Positions 25,241 through 33,942 of a DNA stretch of 64,000 nt are shown here, in pieces; within the stretch, counting starts at the first letter, position 1, and each line of letters begins with the position of its first letter. Made by a program: the position numbers and the translations under genes. The notes below the pieces were generated by a model. The model searched no databases, was not told the DNA's origin, and was given only the letters and a program-made list of their open reading frames with translations. Origin of the DNA: Streptomyces sp. CB02366 (lineage in GTDB: Bacteria > Actinomycetota > Actinomycetes > Streptomycetales > Streptomycetaceae); contig NZ_LIVT01000010.1 in the NCBI RefSeq assembly GCF_001905905.1, forward strand, positions 118,607-182,606. The letters run 5' to 3'.

Positions 25241-26641
25241 TCAGCGGCGGCCCGCGATGCGGTCCGCCGCCTTCGCCACGGGGTCCGTGCCGGGTCGCGG
25301 CGACGCGGTCTCGCGGCGGTCGGCGGCGCGGTAGGCCGCGTACATCCCGTGGACGCCCAGCCAGCGGAAGGGCTCCGGCTCCCAGCGGCGGACCTTGTGG
25401 TTCACCCACGGCAGGGCGGTGAGGTCCGTGGGGCCCGCCTGGCCGGAGTCCTGCTGGATCAGGTCGCGCAGGGTGCGGGCGGCGAGGTTGGCGGTGGCCA
25501 CGCCCGAGCCGACGTAACCGCCCGCCCAGCCCAGGCCCGTGGAGCGGTCGAGCGTGACCGTGGTGCACCAGTCGCGCGGGACGCCGAGGACGCCGGACCA
25601 GGCGTGGTCGATGTGGACGCCCGCGGTGGTGGGGAAGAGCCGCACCATCAGGTCGCGCAGGGCGGTGACGGTGGCCGGCCGGGTGCGGCCGTCGTCGTTG
25701 GTGGCCGAGCCGAAGCGGTACGGGTGGCCGCGTCCGCCGAGCGCGATGCGGTCGTCGGCGGTGCGCTGGGCGTAGAAGTAGGCGTGCGCCATGTCGCCCA
25801 GGGTCTCGCGGCCCTCCCAGCCGATCGTGTCCCAGATCCGGGCGGGCAGCGGCTCGGTGACGATCATGGAGGAGTTCATCGGGAGCCAGGTGCGCTTCTG
25901 GCCCTTGAGGCTCGCGGTGAACCCCTCGGTGCAGCGCAGGACGTACGGGGCGCGGACCGTGCCGTACGGGGTCACCGCGTGCTTGGGCTTGATCTCGGTG
26001 ACCGGCGTCGACTCGTGGATGGTCACCCCGAGCGCCTCCACCGCGTCCGCGAGGCCCTTGACCAGCTTGGCCGGGTGCAGACGGGCCCCGTGCGGGGTCC
26101 AGGTGGAGCCGACCGCCCCGGTCACATGGACGCGCTCGGCCGTCTCGCGGGCCCCGCGCAGGACGCGGTCGGTCTCCCCGAAGGCGATCTCGACGCTGTG
26201 GAAGTCCTTGAGCCGGGCGAGCTGGGCCGGAGTGCGCGCCACCTCCAGGACGCCGCCCCGGTGGACGTCCGCGTCGATGCCCTCCTCGGCGGCGGCCCGG
26301 ACGACCTCGCCCACGGTCTCGTTCATCGCCTTCTGGAGCCGTACGGCGGCGTCGTGGCCGTGCAGCTTCGCGTACCGGTCGCGGCCCGCGACGCCGTTGT
26401 ACAGCCAGCCCCCGTTGCGGCCGGAGGCCCCGTAGCCGCAGAACTTGGCCTCCAGGACCATGATGGTGAGGAAGGGGGCGGCCTTCTTGAGGTAGTACGC
26501 CGTCCAGAGCCCGGTGTAGCCGCCGCCGACGATGCAGACGTCGACGCCCGTGTCGCCGGGGAGGGGTTCGCGCGGGGCGGGGGCGCCCTCCTGCGCGTAC
26601 CAGAACGATATGCCGCCGACGGCGGTACTGACGGTGCCCAT
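25241..26641 (-). CDS. FAD-dependent oxidoreductase, DAO/PuuB-like
   Basis: A 466-residue flavoprotein with FAD loop VCIVGGGYTGLWTAYYL (about 34-50), SGRNGGW after it (the OrdL/PuuB hallmark) and C-terminal GWAGGYVGSGVATANLAART binding the flavin. The family oxidises amines or glycine-like substrates such as gamma-glutamylputrescine or methylated amino acids. No partner genes indicate the substrate. ATG 26641 is close to the divergent kinase-like gene. Confidence 0.88.
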   Translation of the reverse strand: MGTVSTAVGGISFWYAQEGAPAPREPLPGDTGVDVCIVGGGYTGLWTAYYLKKAAPFLTIMVLEAKFCGYGASGRNGGWLYNGVAGRDRYAKLHGHDAAVRLQKAMNETVGEVVRAAAEEGIDADVHRGGVLEVARTPAQLARLKDFHSVEIAFGETDRVLRGARETAERVHVTGAVGSTWTPHGARLHPAKLVKGLADAVEALGVTIHESTPVTEIKPKHAVTPYGTVRAPYVLRCTEGFTASLKGQKRTWLPMNSSMIVTEPLPARIWDTIGWEGRETLGDMAHAYFYAQRTADDRIALGGRGHPYRFGSATNDDGRTRPATVTALRDLMVRLFPTTAGVHIDHAWSGVLGVPRDWCTTVTLDRSTGLGWAGGYVGSGVATANLAARTLRDLIQQDSGQAGPTDLTALPWVNHKVRRWEPEPFRWLGVHGMYAAYRAADRRETASPRPGTDPVAKAADRIAGRR

Positions 26642-26778
26642 GATGCCCCTGGTGTCCCTGGCCGGTGAGATGCCGAGCGTATGTCTGGCGGGACGTTACT
26701 GCGCGCGGGGCCGATCCGTCTCCCCGTGCCGTACCGCCCGGTCCGGATCGTTTCCCCTCCCGCCGCCGCGCCCTTCCC

Positions 26779-26784
26779 TAGGAT
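26779..26784 (+). promoter_or_regulatory. -10 hexamer TAGGAT, leaderless start
   Basis: TAGGAT lies seven bases before the GTG at 26792. No ribosome site lies in between, so the transcript probably begins at the start codon. Confidence 0.5.
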
Positions 26785-26791
26785 CGGGGGC

Positions 26792-27706
26792 GTGATCGAG
26801 ATCCCCGCGGAACTGGCCGCCACGCAGTCCCGGTACAACGGAGCGGCCGGCCGGGCCTTCGTCGCCGCCCTGCCGGACCTCGCCGCCCGGTGGCTGGAGC
26901 GGTGGGGGCTGCGGCCGGACGGCCCCTCGATGTACGGGATGTGCGCGCTGGTCCTGCCGGTGGTGCGGGAGGCGGACGGGCGGCCCGCCGCGTTGAAGCT
27001 CCAGGCGGTGGACGAGGAGACGGCGGGCGAACCGGTCGCCCTGCGGGAGTGGGCGGCGGCGGGCGCGGGGGCGGTGGAACTGCTCGATCACGACCCGGAG
27101 AGCGGCGCGCTGCTGCTGGAACGGCTCGACGAGCGGCGGCCGTTGTCCGGCGAGGCCGACGTGCGCAAGGCGGTGGAAGTCCTCGGCACGGTGCTGGCCC
27201 GGCTGACGGCGGTCCCCGCCCCCGAGGGGCTGCGCACGCTGGGCGGGGTGGTGGAGCGGATGCTCGCGGTGGCGCCGGAGCGGACGGCCCTGCTGGGCGA
27301 CCCGGCGGACCGGCGGCTGCTCGCCGACTGCGCGGCGGCGGTAGGGGAGGTCGCGGACGAGCCGGGGGACCGGCTGCTGCACTGGGACCTGCACTACGAC
27401 AACATCCTGGCCGGGCGCGCGGACACGGGGCGGGCGGGGGAGTGGATCGCGCTCGACCCGAAGCCGCTGGCGGGGGACCCGGGCTTCGAACTGTTCCCGG
27501 CGCTGGACAACCTCTTCGACGCGGACGAGGTGGTGTGGCGGTTCGACGCTTTGACGGAGGCCCTGGGGCTGGAGCACGACCGGGAGCGGGCGCGGGCCTG
27601 GACGCTGGGCCGGGTGCTCCAGAACGGGCTCTGGGGGGCCGGGAGCGGGGAGGTCCGCGTCGCCGCCGACCACGCGGAGATCGCGCGGCGGCTGCTGGGG
27701 CGGTGA
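26792..27706 (+). CDS. Aminoglycoside/hydroxyurea-resistance kinase family protein (APH(6)-like)
   Basis: A 304-residue kinase-like protein. The catalytic loop is LLHWDLHYDNILAG (Asp and Asn of the APH fold), the metal-binding Asp is in WIALDPKPLAGDPGFEL, and LKLQAVDEET near the N-terminus carries the ATP lysine. The family includes streptomycin 6-phosphotransferase, but most chromosomal members have unknown small-molecule substrates. Resistance is possible, not shown. It stands alone with a leaderless promoter. Confidence 0.85.
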   Translation: MIEIPAELAATQSRYNGAAGRAFVAALPDLAARWLERWGLRPDGPSMYGMCALVLPVVREADGRPAALKLQAVDEETAGEPVALREWAAAGAGAVELLDHDPESGALLLERLDERRPLSGEADVRKAVEVLGTVLARLTAVPAPEGLRTLGGVVERMLAVAPERTALLGDPADRRLLADCAAAVGEVADEPGDRLLHWDLHYDNILAGRADTGRAGEWIALDPKPLAGDPGFELFPALDNLFDADEVVWRFDALTEALGLEHDRERARAWTLGRVLQNGLWGAGSGEVRVAADHAEIARRLLGR

Positions 27707-27833
27707 GGGGGCGGCGCGGAGGGAAACCGGCCGCGCTCCCGCCCACCGTCGCGGCGGGCCGCGGCCCTCCGTACGCAGTGGCGGTGGCGGGGGCGCAGAC
27801 GGTCCCGCCCGACGCCGCGGCCCTCCCCGTACC

Positions 27834-29027
27834 TCACCCGCGCCGGAAGCCGGAACCGGAGCCGAAGCGCTGTCCGGCGGCCTTCGCGGCGAGCGTCGCG
27901 GCTTCGAGGCCGCTGGTGAAGGAGACCTCGCTGAGCAGCCCGGGGGCGGCGACCTGGTCGCCCGCCAGGAAGATCCCGTCGCCCCGGACGACGGAGGGCC
28001 GGTCACGCCACGTGGTGCCGGGGCGGTCCACGGCGCCGGTGCGGCCCTCGGCCAGCGCCTCGCCGCGCCAGGTCGTGCGCTCCCGCCAGCCGGGGAAGCC
28101 GAGGTCGAGCAGTTCCTCGGCGCGGGCGACGCCTTCGGCCCGCCGCACGTCGGGGCCGATCGGGAACTGGCCCTGGAGCAGCTGTTCGCCGGCCGGGGCG
28201 AGAGCGGGGTCCTGGGCGGTGAACCGTTCCAGCCAGCCGGGCGCCTCCAGGTCCGAGACGACGAACGCGTCGCCGCGCCGGGTGCGTACCGCCAGGTCCA
28301 CCAGGACGGTGCGCCCGCTCTCCCAGGCGAGGGAGGCATCGTCGAGGAGGGCGCGGGCGGCGGCGAGGGAGGTGGCGACGATCACCGGGCCGGTGCGGGC
28401 GAGCTCGCCGAGCGTCCGGGTGTCGACGCGGGCGGCCGTCTCGACGGCGACCCCGAGACCGCGGGCGTGGGCGGCCATCCGCTCCACCAGCGTCCCCCAG
28501 CCGCCGACCGGGTAGCGGGCCTCGGGCGGCAGCGAGCCGAGCCGGTGCAGGCGCTCCTGGACGAACCGGGCCGAGAGCGCACCGGGGTCGTGGTGGAACA
28601 GGGCGGTGGCGGCGAAGTGCGCGGCCGCCCCGGCCCCCTCCGCGCCGACCCGGCCCGCCGCCCAGTCCAGGAAGCGGTCGTCCACCGGGGCGGTGTGCGG
28701 GGGCCGGCGGACGAGCCGCAGCAGGGCCGGGGGAGGCATCCGGCGGAGGGCGCCGGCGCGGCGGAAGCGGAAGCGGAGCCCCTCCCGGGGCGGTACGGGG
28801 ACGAGGGGGCCGAGCAGTCCGCGCCGGGCCAGCCAGGTGGCGTGCGGCCCGTGCCGGTACAGGGCGTGCGGGCCCTCGTTGGCGCGGTACGGTCCCTCGG
28901 CGGTCCTGGCCCGGCCGCCGAGGGACCGGTGGCCCTCGTACAGGGTGACCCGGGCGCCCGACTCGGCCGCGGTGATCGAGGCGGTGAGCCCGGCGAGGCC
29001 GCCGCCGCCGACGTGGATGTGCACCAT
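27834..29027 (-). CDS. FAD/NAD(P)-binding amine-oxidase/desaturase-like protein
   Basis: A 397-residue flavoprotein. The N-terminal dinucleotide motif is GGGGLAGLTASITAAESGA, with LYEGHRSLGGRARTA after it, as in phytoene desaturase and protoporphyrinogen oxidase relatives. The C-terminal GIFLAGDQVAAPGLLSEVSF closes the FAD site. The sparse middle part is Arg-rich. The substrate is unknown. ATG 29027 follows AGGAGATCC. It is divergent from the pentapeptide-repeat gene. Confidence 0.85.
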   Translation of the reverse strand: MVHIHVGGGGLAGLTASITAAESGARVTLYEGHRSLGGRARTAEGPYRANEGPHALYRHGPHATWLARRGLLGPLVPVPPREGLRFRFRRAGALRRMPPPALLRLVRRPPHTAPVDDRFLDWAAGRVGAEGAGAAAHFAATALFHHDPGALSARFVQERLHRLGSLPPEARYPVGGWGTLVERMAAHARGLGVAVETAARVDTRTLGELARTGPVIVATSLAAARALLDDASLAWESGRTVLVDLAVRTRRGDAFVVSDLEAPGWLERFTAQDPALAPAGEQLLQGQFPIGPDVRRAEGVARAEELLDLGFPGWRERTTWRGEALAEGRTGAVDRPGTTWRDRPSVVRGDGIFLAGDQVAAPGLLSEVSFTSGLEAATLAAKAAGQRFGSGSGFRRG

Positions 29028-29130
29028 GGCTGGATCTCCTTCGCGTCTTTGACGATGTGACGGATCGGCGAGGGCCGCACGTGACACGGGCGGCGGGCCC
29101 GGTGTCGGTGGTGTGCGTCACGATGGGCGC

Positions 29131-29814
29131 ATGGCAGCGAGCGGCAGGAAGAAGAGCACGGCGGGCGGGACGGCGGCACGGCGGCCGGAGGTGCGGCTGC
29201 CGCCCCTCCTCCCGTACGACGGCGAGGGCCTGGAGCCGGACGGGGACTACGACGGGCTGCGGTTCGACGGGGCGGACCTGGCGGACGCGTCGGGCCGGGG
29301 GGCCCGGTTCCTGGACTGCGCCCTGGACGGCTGCGCCCTGGACCGCGCGGAGCTGGCGCGGGCCCGCTTCATCGACTCGGTCCTGACGGGCGTGCGGGGC
29401 GTGGGCACGGACCTCGCGGAGGCGTCGCTGCGGGACGTGGAGGTGGTGGACGCCCGCCTCGGCGGGGTGCAGCTGCACGGCGCGGTGCTGGAGCGGGTGG
29501 TGGTGCGGGGCGGCAAGATCGACTATCTGAACCTGCGCAAGGCGCGGCTCAAGGACGTCGTCTTCGAGGGGTGCGTGCTGTCCGAACCGGACTTCGGGGA
29601 CGCGCACCTGGTCCGGGTCGAGTTCCGCGACTGCGTGCTGAAGCGGGCGGACTTCAGCGGCGCCCGGATGGAGTCGGTGGATCTGCGCACGGTGGCCGAG
29701 CTGGACATCGCGCGGGGCGTGGAACGGCTGGCGGGCGCGGTGATCAGCCCGGTGCAGCTGATGGAGCTGGCCCCGGCGTTCGCGGCGCAGATCGGGGTGC
29801 GGGTGGAGGCGTGA
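29131..29814 (+). CDS. Pentapeptide-repeat protein
   Basis: A 227-residue protein. From about residue 40 to 195, five-residue units A(D/N)LxX recur (LRFDGADLADASGRGARFLD, CALDRAELARARFI, DLAEASLRDVEVVDARL, LKRADFSGARM) and predict a right-handed quadrilateral beta-helix. Some members (Qnr, MfpA) mimic DNA and protect gyrase; others have unknown roles. A basic N-terminus of 20 residues precedes the helix. ATG 29131 was chosen; a GTG just upstream is in frame. Confidence 0.88.
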   Translation: MAASGRKKSTAGGTAARRPEVRLPPLLPYDGEGLEPDGDYDGLRFDGADLADASGRGARFLDCALDGCALDRAELARARFIDSVLTGVRGVGTDLAEASLRDVEVVDARLGGVQLHGAVLERVVVRGGKIDYLNLRKARLKDVVFEGCVLSEPDFGDAHLVRVEFRDCVLKRADFSGARMESVDLRTVAELDIARGVERLAGAVISPVQLMELAPAFAAQIGVRVEA

Positions 29815-29883
29815 GGGGCCCGTGCCGGGGCCCGTGGGGCCTTGAGGCCGCGGGAGGCCCCCGGAAAGTCCCGGCAGGAGGTC

Positions 29884-30381
29884 TCACACCCGGGGGAAGC
29901 GGGCCTGGAGGTCCCAGACCACGGGGTTGTCGGCGAGCCCTTCGTGCAGGTCGGCCAGGTCGGCGATCAGGTCGTGCAGGAAGTCGCGGGCCTCGCGGCG
30001 CAGGAGGGAGTGGCTGAAGGTGAGCGGGGGCTCGTCGCCGGGCATCCAGTCCGCCTCGACGTCGACCCAGCCGAAGCGCCGCTCGAAGATCATGACGTCC
30101 GAGGACTCGGTGAAGTCCAGTTCCGCGTACTGCCGCCGGTGCGAGCGGTTGCCGCGCGGGTCCTGGTCGATCTGCTCGACGATGTCGCACAGCGCCCACG
30201 CGAAGTCGAGCACCGGCACCCACCCCCAGGCTGTGGACACCTCGCGGTCCGCCTTGGTGTCGGCGAGGTAGACGTCGCCGGAGAACAGATCGTGCCGCAG
30301 CGCCCGGACGTCCGCGCGGCGGTAGTCGGTCTGCGGGGGATCGGGGAAACGGCGGGAGAGGGAGTAGCCGATGTCGAGCAC
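29884..30381 (-). CDS. DUF7878-like conserved protein
   Basis: A 165-residue acidic soluble protein (pI low; WVPVLDFAWALCDIVEQIDQ, DVMIFERRFGWVDVEADW, FLHDLIADLADLHEGLADNP). I recognise it as a conserved actinomycete hypothetical in the DUF7878 group with no known function. It is a single gene; ATG 30381 opens MLDIGYSLSRRFPDPPQ. Confidence 0.75.
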   Translation of the reverse strand: MLDIGYSLSRRFPDPPQTDYRRADVRALRHDLFSGDVYLADTKADREVSTAWGWVPVLDFAWALCDIVEQIDQDPRGNRSHRRQYAELDFTESSDVMIFERRFGWVDVEADWMPGDEPPLTFSHSLLRREARDFLHDLIADLADLHEGLADNPVVWDLQARFPRV

Positions 30382-30469
30382 GGTTCGATGGTGTCACGTC
30401 CGGGGGCGGGGCTGACGCGACCGGGGGAGCGGGGACCCCGGCCGCCCCCTCACGGCTCCGGCGGCCCGC

Positions 30470-31123
30470 TCACGGCAGCAGGCGCTGTTCCTTCGCGACC
30501 GCCACCGCGCCCGCGCGGGTGTCGACGCCCAGCTTGTCGTAGATCCGGCCCAGGTGGGTCTTGACCGTGGCCTCGCTGATGAACAGGGCGCGGGCGATGT
30601 CGCGGTTGCCGAGCCCTTGGGAGAGCTGGGCCAGGATGTCGCGTTCGCGGTCGGTGAGGGTGGGGCGGGGGCTGCGCATCCGGGCCATGACCCGGCTGGC
30701 GACGGGGGCCGAGAGCGTGGTGCGGCCCTGGGCGGCGGACCGGATCGCGGCGAACAGCTCCTCGGGGCGCTCCGCCTTCAGCAGGTAGCCGGTGGCTCCC
30801 GCCTCGATGGCCCGGGTGATGTCGGCGTCGGTGTCGTACGTGGTCAGCACCAGGACGTGGACCGTGCCGTCGGCCGCGATGCGGCGGGTGGCCTCGACGC
30901 CGTCGATGCCCTCGCCGAGCTGGAGGTCCATGAGGACGACGTCCGGGGCGAGGCGGGCGGCGAGCACCACCGCCTCCTCGCCGCTGCCGGCCTCGCCGAC
31001 GACCTCGATGTCCGGTTCGCTGCCGAGGAGCGCGAGCAGGCCGGCGCGGACGACCGCGTGGTCGTCGCAGAGCAGGATGCGTACGGGGGGCACAGGAGGC
31101 GTCTGCGGGCCGGGGTCGGTCAT
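30470..31123 (-). CDS. senR: NarL/LuxR-type response regulator, SenR-like
   Basis: A 217-residue regulator. The receiver has D66 (VVLMDLQLGEGIDG) and Lys in GYLLKAERPEE. The C-terminal LuxR HTH (about 150-212) contains LTDRERDILAQLSQGLGNRD and FISEATVKTHLGRIYDKLG. It is coupled (ATGA) to the five-helix kinase and divergent from an HbpS-like gene, the arrangement of the SenS-SenR/HbpS redox and heme sensor of S. reticuli. The symbol rests on that context. Confidence 0.85.
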   Translation of the reverse strand: MTDPGPQTPPVPPVRILLCDDHAVVRAGLLALLGSEPDIEVVGEAGSGEEAVVLAARLAPDVVLMDLQLGEGIDGVEATRRIAADGTVHVLVLTTYDTDADITRAIEAGATGYLLKAERPEELFAAIRSAAQGRTTLSAPVASRVMARMRSPRPTLTDRERDILAQLSQGLGNRDIARALFISEATVKTHLGRIYDKLGVDTRAGAVAVAKEQRLLP

Positions 31124-32457
31124 GCGGGGTCCTCCGGGGCGGTGGGCGGCGGGGCGGTGGGAGAGATGGGCGCGAGCGGGATTCCGGCCGAGAGCACCGT
31201 GCCCTCGCCCGGGGCGGACTCGATGGTGAGCGTTCCGCCGAGCTGGCGCACCCGGGCCCGGATCGCCGGAATCCCGTGGCCGCGCACGGCGCCGGAGTCG
31301 CGCACGGCGCCGGGACCGCGTACGCCCGCGGGCTCCACGGTGAAGCCGCGGCCGTTGTCGCCGACGTCCAGGACCACCCGGTCGTCGAGATGGGTCAGGG
31401 TCAGCCCGGCGGCGGTGGCCCCGGAGTGCTCCCGCACGTTGGCCAGGGCCCCCTGGGCGATGCGCAGCAGGGCGGACTGCACCCGGTCCGGCAGGGGCGC
31501 GGCCGGGGCGCCCTCCACATGGCAGTGGACGGTGAGCGCCCCCTCCGCCTGGGCGCTCTCGCGGGCCGCCAGAGCGTACAGGGCCGCTTCCAGTCCGCCG
31601 CCCTCCGCCAGGTCGGCCGGGGCCAGATCGTGGACGAAGCGGCGGGCCTCGGCGAGGTTGCGTTCCGCGATGCCGGTGGCCGTACGGACATGGCGGCGGG
31701 CCGCCTCCGGGTCGGTGCTCCAGGTGCGGTCGGCCGCCTGGAGCAGCATCTGCTGGCTGGACAGGCCCTGCGCCAGGGTGTCGTGGATCTCCATGGAGAG
31801 CCGCTGGCGTTCGGCGAGGGTGCCCTCGCGCCGTTCGGTCGCGGCCAGTTCGCGCCGGGTCCGCAGCAGGTCGTCGATCAGCTCGCGCTGCCGGGCGGCC
31901 AGCTTCTCCTGGCGTACCGCCTGGCGCCGCATGTGGACGAAGACGGCGGTGGCCACGGCGGCGACGGCGGGCGGGGCGAGCACCAGGTTCGGGTCGAACC
32001 CGGTCGCCAGGCGCAGTTGCGCGGCCACGACGAACGCGGTGAGCAGGGCGACGAGCGCGAGCGCGGCGCGCGGCGGCAGGATGCGCAGCCCGGTGTAGAA
32101 CAGCGGCACCGCGCACCACGCGAAGCTCGGCGCCAGGACGACCAGCACCATCCAGACGACGACGAGCACGCCGAGCCAGGCGACCCGGCGCGGGGTGGGG
32201 CGCGAACCGAGGACGGGCCCCAGCAGGTACAGCACCGCCAGGGTGATCGACAGGGCGATGATCCACGGGGTGCGCGCCTCGCCGGGGTGCCGCATCAGGA
32301 ACCGGGTCAGGGAGGCCCCGAGCAGCAGGAAGAACGCGGCGTGCATGAGGAGGGCGAGCCGGCGCGCCTCGGGGTCGCCACCGAAGCCGGGACCGTCCGG
32401 GGCGGCGCCCGGGCCCCGCCCCGGACCCGGGGGCCGCGGATCGCTCCGGTGGTCCAC
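31120..32457 (-). CDS. senS: NarL-class histidine kinase, SenS-like
   Basis: A 445-residue kinase. Five membrane helices lie between about residues 34 and 176 (as in SenS), and the coiled helix follows. The HisKA_3 box is ERQRLSMEIHDTLAQG with His225; the ATPase has the N-box region and DNGRGF, then GHGIPAIRARV as the G2 box. In S. reticuli SenS is held in check or stimulated by the secreted heme-binding HbpS according to redox state. A GTG start at 32457 is preceded by CGAGG. Its stop overlaps the regulator's ATG by four bases. Confidence 0.85.
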   Translation of the reverse strand: MDHRSDPRPPGPGRGPGAAPDGPGFGGDPEARRLALLMHAAFFLLLGASLTRFLMRHPGEARTPWIIALSITLAVLYLLGPVLGSRPTPRRVAWLGVLVVVWMVLVVLAPSFAWCAVPLFYTGLRILPPRAALALVALLTAFVVAAQLRLATGFDPNLVLAPPAVAAVATAVFVHMRRQAVRQEKLAARQRELIDDLLRTRRELAATERREGTLAERQRLSMEIHDTLAQGLSSQQMLLQAADRTWSTDPEAARRHVRTATGIAERNLAEARRFVHDLAPADLAEGGGLEAALYALAARESAQAEGALTVHCHVEGAPAAPLPDRVQSALLRIAQGALANVREHSGATAAGLTLTHLDDRVVLDVGDNGRGFTVEPAGVRGPGAVRDSGAVRGHGIPAIRARVRQLGGTLTIESAPGEGTVLSAGIPLAPISPTAPPPTAPEDPA

Positions 32458-32538
32458 CTCGTACCTCGCGTTTCCTCGCGCCCGCCCCTGTCGACCTGCG
32501 CAGATCCTTCATGGTGACCCCGTCCGGCCACCGCCGCA

Positions 32539-32554
32539 TCAGCCGATCGGCTGA
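32539..32554. promoter_or_regulatory. Perfect 16-bp palindrome between senS and hbpS
   Basis: TCAGCCGATCGGCTGA is fully self-complementary and sits 82 bases from senS and 179 from hbpS. It is a candidate site for SenR or another regulator of the divergent promoters. Confidence 0.5.
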
Positions 32555-32732
32555 CGGGGGCGTCGTCCGTCCCGCGCGCCGCTTCCAGCCGGTACGCCGA
32601 CCGTACGGGGCCGTGTCCGCCGGGAGTATCGGTACCGGAGCGAGACACCCGGACGCCTCCGGGCCGCCACCGCCCCGCACCCCCCCCGGAACACACCGGG
32701 CCACCGGATCACCGGTTCACCAAGGAGCCACC

Positions 32733-33290
32733 ATGAAGAAGCTGTCGCCGCGCACCCGTGTCGTCACCGGTGCCGTCGTCGTCGCCGCCCTCGGGGCCGG
32801 CGCCTTCGGCGCGATGTCCGCCAGCGCCTCCTCCCCCGCGGCCGCTCCCGCCGCCGCCGTCAAGGCCGACACGGGCAACCGCAACCTCCAGCAGACGACG
32901 CACCTGACCGTCGCCGCCGCCACCGAGGCCGCGCAGGCGACGCTCGACGCGGCGAAGAAGGAGAACCAGCGGATCTCCGTCGCGGTCGTCGACCGCAACG
33001 GCAACACCATCGTCTCCCTGCGCGGCGACGGCGCGGGCCCGCAGTCCCCCGAGTCCGCGGTGAAGAAGGCGTACACCGCCGTCTCCTGGAACGCCCCCAC
33101 CTCCGAACTGGTCAAGCGCCTGGAGCAGGCCCCCAACCTGAAGGACATCCCTGGCACCCTGTTCCTCGGGGGCGGCGCTCCCGTGCAGGTCAAGGGCGCC
33201 CCGGTGGCGGGCATCGGCGTGGCCGGCGCGCCCAGCGGCGACCTCGACGAGAAGTTCGCCCGGGCGGGCGTCGCCTCGCTCGCCCGGTAG
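32733..33290 (+). CDS. hbpS: HbpS-like secreted heme-binding protein (GlcG/DUF336 family)
   Basis: A 185-residue protein. A Sec-type signal peptide (to about residue 33: VVTGAVVVAALGAGAFGAMS, ASA) precedes a GlcG/HbpS domain (about 55-185) with VAVVDRNGNTIVSLRGDGAG and LFLGGGAPVQVKGAPVAGIG. HbpS of S. reticuli forms octamers, binds heme and iron, and signals to SenS. The adjacent SenS/SenR-like pair makes the assignment strong. ATG 32733 follows AAGGAG. It appears to head an operon with an ankyrin protein and a beta-propeller lipoprotein. Confidence 0.88.
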   Translation: MKKLSPRTRVVTGAVVVAALGAGAFGAMSASASSPAAAPAAAVKADTGNRNLQQTTHLTVAAATEAAQATLDAAKKENQRISVAVVDRNGNTIVSLRGDGAGPQSPESAVKKAYTAVSWNAPTSELVKRLEQAPNLKDIPGTLFLGGGAPVQVKGAPVAGIGVAGAPSGDLDEKFARAGVASLAR

Positions 33291-33345
33291 CCGCCGACCC
33301 GCCCCGGACGCCCGCCCGTCCAGAACAGCCGAGAACGGAGTACCC

Positions 33346-33942
33346 GTGAACGCCCTCGATCACGACCTGCTGACCGCCGCCCGCACCGGCGACACCGACG
33401 CGGTGCGCACCGCGATCGAGGGCGGCGCACGGGTCGACGTCCGCGACGAGGAGTCGCGCACCCCGCTGCTCCTCGCCGCCCTCGGCGACCACGTCGAGGC
33501 GGCCCGGCTGCTCGTCGCCGCCGGAGCCGATCCGAACGCCCAGGACCGCCGCGAGGACAGCCCGTGGCTGGTCACCGGGGTCACCGGCAGCGTCGCGATG
33601 CTGCACGTGCTGCTGCCGGCCGGACCGGATCTGACCCTGCGCAACCGGTTCGGCGGCGTCTCCCTCATCCCGGCGAGCGAGCGCGGCCACGTCGCGTACG
33701 TACGGGAGGTGCTGCGGGTCACCGACATCGACGTCGACCACGTCAACCGGCTCGGCTGGACCGCCCTGCTGGAGGCGGTGATCCTCGGCGACGGAGGCCG
33801 AGCCCACCAGCGGATCGTGGAGCTGCTGCTGGCGGCCGGGGCGACGCGGGACCTGCCGGACGGCGACGGGGTGACGCCGCTGGCCCACGCCGAGCGGCGC
33901 GGCTTCACCGAACTGGCCGCCCTGCTGCGGGACGCCGCGTGA
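33346..33942 (+). CDS. Ankyrin-repeat protein
   Basis: A 198-residue protein with five ankyrin units (DHDLLTAARTGDTDAVRTAI, RTPLLLAALGDHVEAARLLV, GHVAYVREVLRVTDIDVDHV, GWTALLEAVILGD, GVTPLAHAERRGFTELAALL). It has no signal peptide. In several bacteria small ankyrin proteins aid periplasmic or cytoplasmic catalase and oxidative-stress defence (AnkB); here it lies between hbpS and a lipoprotein gene with 55-base and GTGA spacings, which fits a redox role (inference). GTG 33346 follows GGAG. Confidence 0.88.
   Translation: MNALDHDLLTAARTGDTDAVRTAIEGGARVDVRDEESRTPLLLAALGDHVEAARLLVAAGADPNAQDRREDSPWLVTGVTGSVAMLHVLLPAGPDLTLRNRFGGVSLIPASERGHVAYVREVLRVTDIDVDHVNRLGWTALLEAVILGDGGRAHQRIVELLLAAGATRDLPDGDGVTPLAHAERRGFTELAALLRDAA

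Noticed and set aside
26792..27706. True streptomycin-resistance gene
   Set aside because: Family match only; no antibiotic cluster around and chromosomal relatives are diverse.
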